Source: Chenopodium formosanum
Lineage: Eukaryota > Streptophyta > Magnoliopsida > Caryophyllales > Amaranthaceae
Reading direction: 5' to 3'
Assembly (NCBI GenBank): GCA_024500155.1
Contig: CM044874.1
Location: 82,896,295-82,960,294, forward strand
DNA: 64,000 nt
The notes beneath the pieces are model-generated. The model had not been told where the DNA came from. It saw only the letters and a list, made by a program, of their open reading frames with translations, and searched no databases. A program made the translations under genes and the position numbers. This document shows, in pieces, positions 57,967 through 64,000 of this stretch (position 1 is the first letter of the stretch; every line of letters begins with the position of its first letter).

Positions 57967-60900
57967 ATGGCTAAGAACCGCAAGAGCAAAAGCCTCCGTC
58001 AAGGAGCAGGCGAAAAGCCTAAAACTCCTACACCATCACCCTCACTGAACCGGAACTCTCCCAAGGGTGCCAGTTCGGGGGGAGGATCATACTGGGAGGA
58101 TTCTCTTTCTCCCGTGATCCACAACTCTCATCATAGACCGAGTCCCTCTCGGTCGAACAGAAGTCAGTCCGACCATAGGACTCATTCAATGCCCCAAAGC
58201 CAACCATCGACCATCCGCTCTCATTTCCACACTCAGCCGAGGACCCCTTTGACGGGGCCTAGCTCGGAGGAGGTGGCGAGAGCGCTGGCAGTGCTCATAG
58301 AGGCAATGAGGGCACAAAATATGCCTCCACCTCCCGACCGAACTCCTCCGCATACCCGGCATCAACGGAGGAAGCTGGACCATGAGGGGGAGAAACCTCC
58401 CTTCTTCTAGGAACTGGAAAAGTGGGAAGAGGATACCTGAAGAACTGAAAGAGAGAGGAAAAAGAACCCTCAATTTTTCAGAGGATCCTCAACCTCTCGA
58501 CCAGAAACGCACAAGAGCAGCAGCTCAGCTTCTCGGCCAGAATCTGCTCGCCGAGAGCAACCTGAGACTGTTCGCCGAAGCGTCCTCGACCGACTCGGCG
58601 GCAGGGAGCCGAGCGTGCACAGTCGCCTCTCGTTCCCTGTAGCCGAGGCCCAAACTTCCCAGCCAGGGACGAAAACCACTCCTACCTCTCTAAGAGGGCA
58701 GAGCGCGGTCCCTTCGGCCAGGAACAAAGGCAAGGCCGTTATGCTACCCACCAGTTCCCCATTCGAGCAATGGATACTGGAAGAGCACGTGCCCACGGTT
58801 AAAATACCGTCGCACATCACGTATGATGGGACTTCGGATCCGAAGGACCACATTGCCTCATATGAGGCTCAAATGCATCTTTGCCCCAGATCCGAAGCGA
58901 CTTGGTGCAAATATTTTCCAACCACTCTCAAGGGGGTCGCGCAAGCGTGGATCTCCAAGGGAGTGAAACAAGGCTCTATAACAGGGTGGGACGATTTGTC
59001 CTCCAAATTTAGGAGCAAGTTTTCCACGGCAAACCGCCGAGAGAAGACTACTGCAGAACTCATGGGTCTGCAACAAGGGGAGGTCGAAAGCCTCCGGGAC
59101 TATCTGACCCGTTTCAGCAACGAGTCATCCAGCGTCTCTCAGCTGGACCAAGGGCTAGCTGTTTTTGCAATGCAGAATGGCCTTCAGCCTGGGAAGTTCC
59201 TAGACTTCATGGTCATGCATACCCCGCAGACCTTGGAGGAAGCTCTGAACGCCTCGGATAAATTCATCCGAGCTGAAGAGTGGAACAAAACAAAAACCCA
59301 ACCTCAATCTGGGGGAGGAAAGCAAAAACAAACACCCTCGTCTGAAGGCCCAGGCCAGAAGACAAAGGGAAAGGCGAAAGCCTCGGAACAATCTTCGGCC
59401 AACGAGCCGAAGAAGGAAAAATCTGCCCCATTCACAGGCAGATATGAATCCTACACTCCACTCTCTCTTCCACGCGCCAAAATTTATAGCGTGACAAAGG
59501 AGGAACAGAGTTACAGAAAGCCGAGACCACTCCTAGAGTGGTATCAGCGAAAAAATAAAAATCAGTGGTGCGAGTTCCATGAATCACCGAGACATAACAC
59601 CGAGGAATGTATCCAGCTGAAGGACCAGATCGAGGACATGGTCCGGAAGGGATACTTGAAAAAATACATCGCGGATTACCGCGAGAAAAAAGAGGCCGAG
59701 AAGTCAGCAAAGGACTCTCGGCAGGACCTCGACTTCCCCCGGAAGAACAGCAAGGGTGCGGAGGGAAAATTCTCTCCAATCAATGTCATCTCGGGAGGAG
59801 TATGCTCTCGGAGGGAGCACAAGCGGCACCTTAGGGCTCTGACCCATCAGGTGAACAACGCTGACATTCAACCTCCCCAGTCGCTGGTGCCGAACATGAC
59901 GTTCACAGCCGCCGACTGCCGGGGGGTAACATTCCCTCACGAGGACCCGTTGGTGATCATCGCCACGGTGGCCAACCACGACGTCAGCAAGGTTCTTGTT
60001 GACGGCGGCAGCGGAGCAAACATTTTGTTCCGAAAGGCCTACAATCAAATCAAGCTAAAGCCCAAGCACCTTACGCCGGTACCCTACCCGGTATCCGGAT
60101 TCAACGGGGCTTCAACTTATCCAGATGGGAAGGTGACACTTCCTGTCACCATCGGCTGCGATGAGGCAGCCAGGAACGTCATGACCGAATTTTTGGTCAT
60201 TGACGCTCCTTCAGTGTACAACGTGATTTTGGGGAGACCCATAATTCACGAGATCCAAGGGGTCGTCTCAACCTATCATCAGCTGATGATTTACGTCTCA
60301 TACGCCGGCTTCCCCGAAAGGATCCAGGGCTGCCAAAAGGACGCCCGAAGGTGCAACTACCTCAAGCCATCCACTAGTCTCCCAGATGACGACGACAAGG
60401 ATGAGGAGGAGAAAGAAAAAGAAAGAGAGCCCAGCACAAAAAAGCCGAAAGGCCTAAGTGCTTCGGCCCAAGGATCTGTGCCCAGAGAAAAAGGGCCAGA
60501 TAGGGAAAAGGCTAGCTCTTCATCTGAGCCGAAAGACCCAGAGAGCCAGCCGAAGAACAAAAAGTCTGGGACACCTGCTGACATAGACAGCAGGCCAGAT
60601 TGTGAAGAGTCCAGTCCATCAGTAATGGACATGGACCAGCAGACTGAAACGATCGAGCTGGCCGAAGGAGACGCTGAGAAATGTGTAGCAATCGGGATGG
60701 ACCTTGATCCGAACACCCGTTGTGAACTTATTCAGCTTCTTCGGGACAACAGAGATGTGTTTGCTTTCTCGGCAGCTGATATGCCCGGGATAAGTCCAGA
60801 CCTCATCTCCCATAAGCTTAATGTTGACCCAACGTGTCGACCAATTAAGCAAAAGAAGCGGAATTACTCCGCTAATAAGAACCGAGACATCGCAGCCGAG

Positions 60901-61245
60901 GTCAAAAAGTTGCTGGAGGCAGGCTTCATCGAGCCTTGTCAATATCCAGAATGGTTGGCGAATGTGGTGATGGTTCAGAAGGCCAATGGTACCTGGAGGA
61001 TGTGCGTTGACTTCACGGACCTAAATAAGGCTTGTCCGAAGGACTTCTATCCCTTGCCGAGGATCGATCAGCTAGTCGATTCGACAAGTGGCCATGCCTT
61101 GCTTAGTTTCATGGACGCATTCTCGGGGTATCATCAGATCTTCATGCACCCCGACGATCGAGCAAAGACAACATTCGTCACGAACGCCGGGGTGTACAAT
61201 TATAAAATGATGCCCTTCGGATTGAAAAATGCGGGGGCAACCTAA
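57967..61245 (+). pseudogene. gag-protease-RT part of the retrotransposon
   Basis: One frame from MAKNRKSKSLRQGAG to a TAA at 61243, with two internal stops (TAG 58408, TGA 58438) in the Ser/Arg-rich gag head. Gag capsid-like region at about 58760-59300 (FEQWILEEHVPTVKIPSHIT onward), zinc-knuckle-like motif at about 59570-59610, aspartic protease motif VDGGSGANILF at about 59998, and the RT palm start (RMCVDFTDLNKACPKDFYPL, FMDAFSGYHQI, MMPFGLKNAGAT). The TAA falls directly after GAT, where a Tyr codon is usual. Both gag stops are of the kind a single C-to-T change makes. Confidence 0.9.
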
Positions 61246-62523
61246 CAAAGGCTGGTAGATCAAGTTTTCGCCGATCAAAAAGGCCAAAACATGGAAGTCT
61301 ATGTTGACGATTCGATCGTCAAAAGCAAAAAATCGGAGGACCATGTTAAGGACCTGGCTGAAACCTTCGCCACCTTAAGAAAGCACCAAATGAAGCTGAA
61401 TCCGAAGAAGTGTGTCTTCGGCGTGAAGTCAGGGAAATTCCTTGGGTTCATGGTCAGCAAGAGGGGGATTGATGCCAATCCCTCCAAAGTCAAAGCAGCG
61501 CTCGACCTTCCTGAGCCGAAAACAAAGCGGGATGTTCAGCGGCTCACCGGAAGAATGGCAGCCCTCTCGAGGTTCATTTCCAGAGCTTCGGATAAGGGGT
61601 TACCTTTCTTCAAAGCCCTGAAACTCCCGAAAACAAAAGAGCTCGTTTGGGAGGAAGAGCAAAAAGAGGCCTTCAAGCAGCTTCGGGAGCATCTGGCTCA
61701 ACTCCCAACGCTGGCTAGCCCAGCAGAGGGAGAAGTTTTGTATCTGTACGTGGCTGTCAGCCCAACCACCATCAGTGCGGTGCTGCTGAGGGAAGAAAAC
61801 AAAATTCAGCAACCAATCTACTTCGTCAGCCACACGCTGACGGATGCCGAGACTCGCTACCCTCTACTCGAGAAAGTCGCTTTTGCGGTAGTGGTAGCTG
61901 CTCGGAAGCTGAGGCCCTATTTTGATTGCCATCAGATAGTGGTCTTAACTGATCAGCCGCTGGAAAAAGTTCTCGGCAAAGTTGAAAAATCTGGTAGGCT
62001 GGCCAAGTGGGCTTTTGAGCTCACCGAATTCAGCATCAGTTACCAGCCGAAGGCTGCCATCAAGGCTCAGGCTCTAGCGGATTTCTTGGCCGAATGCTCG
62101 TACCAAGAGACGCTAGACAATGAAAAGAAAGTCTGGACCGTGTTTACGGATGGATCCTCCACCGTAAATGGTTCGGGGGCAGGGGTAGTGATAACCTCTC
62201 CCGAAGGCAAATCCTTTGAGTATGCATTAAAATTTTCTTTTAAGGCTTCGAACAACGAAGCTGAATATGAGGCAGCAATCGCTGGGCTAGAATTGTGCAT
62301 CTCTCTGGAAGCCGAACATGTCTGCCTGAAGACAGACTCTCAGCTAGTTGCATATCAGATCAGTGGCAGCTACGAGGCCAAAGAGCCCTCCATGGTAGCC
62401 TATCTTGCCAAGATCAAATCAGTCATTGCAAAGCTGAGAACTTTTGAGGTTCAGCTGATCCCAAGGGGTCAGAATACTCAAGCCGATGCACTCTCCAAAC
62501 TTGCCAGTTCAACTCTCACATAG
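61246..62523 (+). pseudogene. RT C-terminal part, Ty3 RNase H and second (archaeal-type) RNase H
   Basis: In the same frame as the upstream part after the TAA. RT catalytic YVDD is in VYVDDSIVKS; then LGFMVSKRGIDANPSKVKA. The Ty3 RNase H follows (PIYFVSHTLTDAETRYPLLE). The extra RNase H begins at about 62130 with FTDGSS and keeps NNEAEYEA, KTDSQL and NTQADALS, the four acidic active-site positions. It ends at TAG 62521, again in a region where related elements read through. Confidence 0.88.
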
Positions 62524-63811
62524 CTGAACAGATCTGTATATGTGGAAGTGCGTCGAGAAAGAAGTGTCGACGAAGCACCTGAAGTGTGCTGCGCTGACCC
62601 AGAGCCTAGCTGGATGGACCCCATCCTAGCTTTCAAGCTTCGGGGAGAAATTCCCGAAGATAGAATTTTGGCCTCCAAGCTGAAAAGAACCAGCTCAAGG
62701 TTCATTGTCTTCAGAGGGGAGCTTCTGAAAAAATCCTTCTCAGCCCCATTGCTGAAATGCGTGGGACCAACAGATGCAGAATATATCCTTCGGGAGATTC
62801 ACCTCGGCATATGCGGGAACCACATCGGGGGAAGGACCTTAGCCCACAAGGCATTAAGGGCCGGATACTACTGGCCCACCATGATCTCAGATGCTAAGGA
62901 GCTGGTCCGGAAATGCGAAAAATGTCAAAAATTCGCACCAGTTATCCATCAGCCAGCTAGGGATCTTCAGCCGATCCTTAATCCACTCCCGTTTGCCCAA
63001 TGGGGACTGGATATACTGGGACCATTTCCAGATGCTACATACAGAAAAAATGGCTGATAGTCGGTGTCGACTATTTTAGTAAATGGATCGAGGCCGAAGC
63101 AGCCTCGAACATTACAGAGCAAACTGTCAGAAAGTTTATCTGGCAGAATATCATCACTCGTTTCGGCATCCCGAAAGTATTTGTCTTCGATCATGGGAGG
63201 CAATTTGATAACTTGTTGCTGAAGCGGTATACCGATCAGTTCGGTATCAAACTGGCATATTCAGCGGTATGCCACCCACAAAGTAACGGACAAGCCGAAG
63301 CTGCAAATAAACAGATCAAAAGTCCAAGTGGCTGGAGGAGCTCCCAGGAACCCTTTGGTCCCTTCGGAGAACTGAAAAAGAGGCAACGGGCTATTCACCT
63401 TTTGAGCTGGTGTATGGTGCCGAAGCCGTTCTTCCAGTGGAAATCGGCTCTGAGAGTTTACGAGTGCACCACTTCTCGGCTGAGAATGAGCAACTGATGA
63501 AGGAATCTCTCGATTTCCTCGGCGAAATAAGATACTCAGCCCGAGACAGAATGGCTGCTTATAAGCAGAGAATCAGCAAATTTTACAACCGAAGGGTCCA
63601 TGCAAGGCCTCTCAAAATTGGAGACCTTGTCCTTCGGAATGCTACTGCAGTTCAGAAAGGCCGAATCCATGGGAAACTCTCAGCTGCATGGGAGGGACCC
63701 TATGAAATCTGTGATGAGCTTCAGCCAGGGACATACCGACTTCGGCAGTTGGATGGAACTGAGTTGAAAAATCACTGGAACGCTGATGTACTGAAGAAAT
63801 ATCATGTGTAA
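62524..63811 (+). pseudogene. Integrase part of the retrotransposon, frame-broken
   Basis: The zinc-binding HHCC region (GNHIGGRTLAHKAL, CEKCQKFA) and the first core Asp (WGLDILGPFP) are in the frame ending at 63057. After an indel at an A run near 63045 the core continues in another frame (GVDYFSKWIEAEA, HPQSNGQAEAANKQI, with the catalytic Glu; the second Asp sits in FDHGRQFD, where SDNG is more usual). Near 63315 a deletion and a second frame change lead into the C-terminal part (FELVYGAEAVLPVEI ... NADVLKKYHV, stop 63809). Confidence 0.88.
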
Positions 63812-64000
63812 ACCTTTCGGGGCAGAACAATCCTTGTAAGACATTTTGAATTAATGAAAGGCCTTGGAGCCACCGTTTATATAAATATTTGCAAATTTTT
63901 ATTCTTTCAAAGTTTTCTTTATTCTATCTACTCTTTAAGGGTTTTTATTCAGCCTCGTCTGAAACCTTCGCCTCCGGGTAACTGGGTTTCAGATTGCTGA
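63812..64000 (+). other. 3' non-coding part of the retrotransposon
   Basis: Non-coding DNA after the integrase stop, running off the window. No polypurine tract or 3' LTR start is reached. Confidence 0.6.

Larger units (their letters stand above)
57419..64000 (+). mobile_element. Degenerate Ty3/gypsy LTR retrotransposon, Tat lineage
   Basis: Complete 5' LTR, primer site, gag, protease, reverse transcriptase, two RNase H domains and integrase in Ty3/gypsy order. The additional archaeal-type RNase H after the usual one, the gag zinc-knuckle-like motif WCEFHESPRHNTEEC and the TTTGGCGCC junction point to the Tat/Ogre branch. Four in-frame stops and at least two frame breaks mean it cannot move by itself. 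The element is cut by the right edge of the window, so the 3' LTR and the second target copy (first copy: AGTAT, 57414-57418) are unseen. GC content is visibly higher than in the host DNA around it. Confidence 0.93.

Noticed and set aside
59432..60716. Several antisense frames across the retrotransposon gag and protease
   Set aside because: Shadows of the GC-rich coding strand; the plus strand carries the recognised domains.

Overview
The window is nuclear DNA from a flowering plant. Genes are split by GT-AG introns and set in long AT-rich intergenic DNA, with many small transposons of plant-specific types. Plant-only gene families are present (MORF RNA-editing factor, clade-B PP2C, MEKK-type MAPKKK, DUF295 F-box). 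Frequent CTCCGTA-type words and the repeat style suggest Caryophyllales, perhaps Amaranthaceae; that placement is an inference.

Layout: 1-2250 holds the 5' part of a cobalamin-independent methionine synthase gene on the minus strand, with a one-base frameshift in its fourth coding exon. 4180-6230 carries remnants of a Ulp1-like protease gene of the kind found in plant DNA transposons. 9.9-15.8 kb is a cluster of three broken genes: a serine carboxypeptidase-like gene reduced to its ends (+), an F-box/DUF295 gene lacking its middle (-), and an asparagine synthetase cut to its glutaminase half, with a frameshift and an in-frame stop (-). A 1.4-kb block of degenerate ACCCGAC repeats, bounded by short inverted termini, lies among them. 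21.4-25.7 kb is an apparently intact MORF/RIP organellar RNA-editing factor with a very long repeated Pro/Gln/Tyr tail. 26.6-27.2 kb holds a C/D snoRNA resembling U25 behind a typical plant promoter. 31.1-33.1 kb is an intact AP2C-type protein phosphatase 2C with a MAP-kinase docking motif. 33.1-50.4 kb is mostly gene-free and rich in MITEs, including one clean hAT element with an 8-bp target duplication. 50.5-52.1 kb is an intronless MAPKKK17/18-like kinase. From 57.4 kb to the window end lies a degenerate Ty3/gypsy Tat-lineage LTR retrotransposon; its 3' LTR is outside the window.

The PP2C (AP2C type, a MAPK-inactivating phosphatase) and the MAPKKK lie about 17 kb apart and belong to opposing arms of MAPK stress signalling, but nothing in the sequence shows they are co-regulated. 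The most unusual signal is a set of ultra-short retroposition-like insertions: a head of a few bases, often (C)CCGTC, a short poly(A), and flanking direct repeats of 12-20 bp. They occur at several unrelated places, on both strands, and inside other mobile elements.
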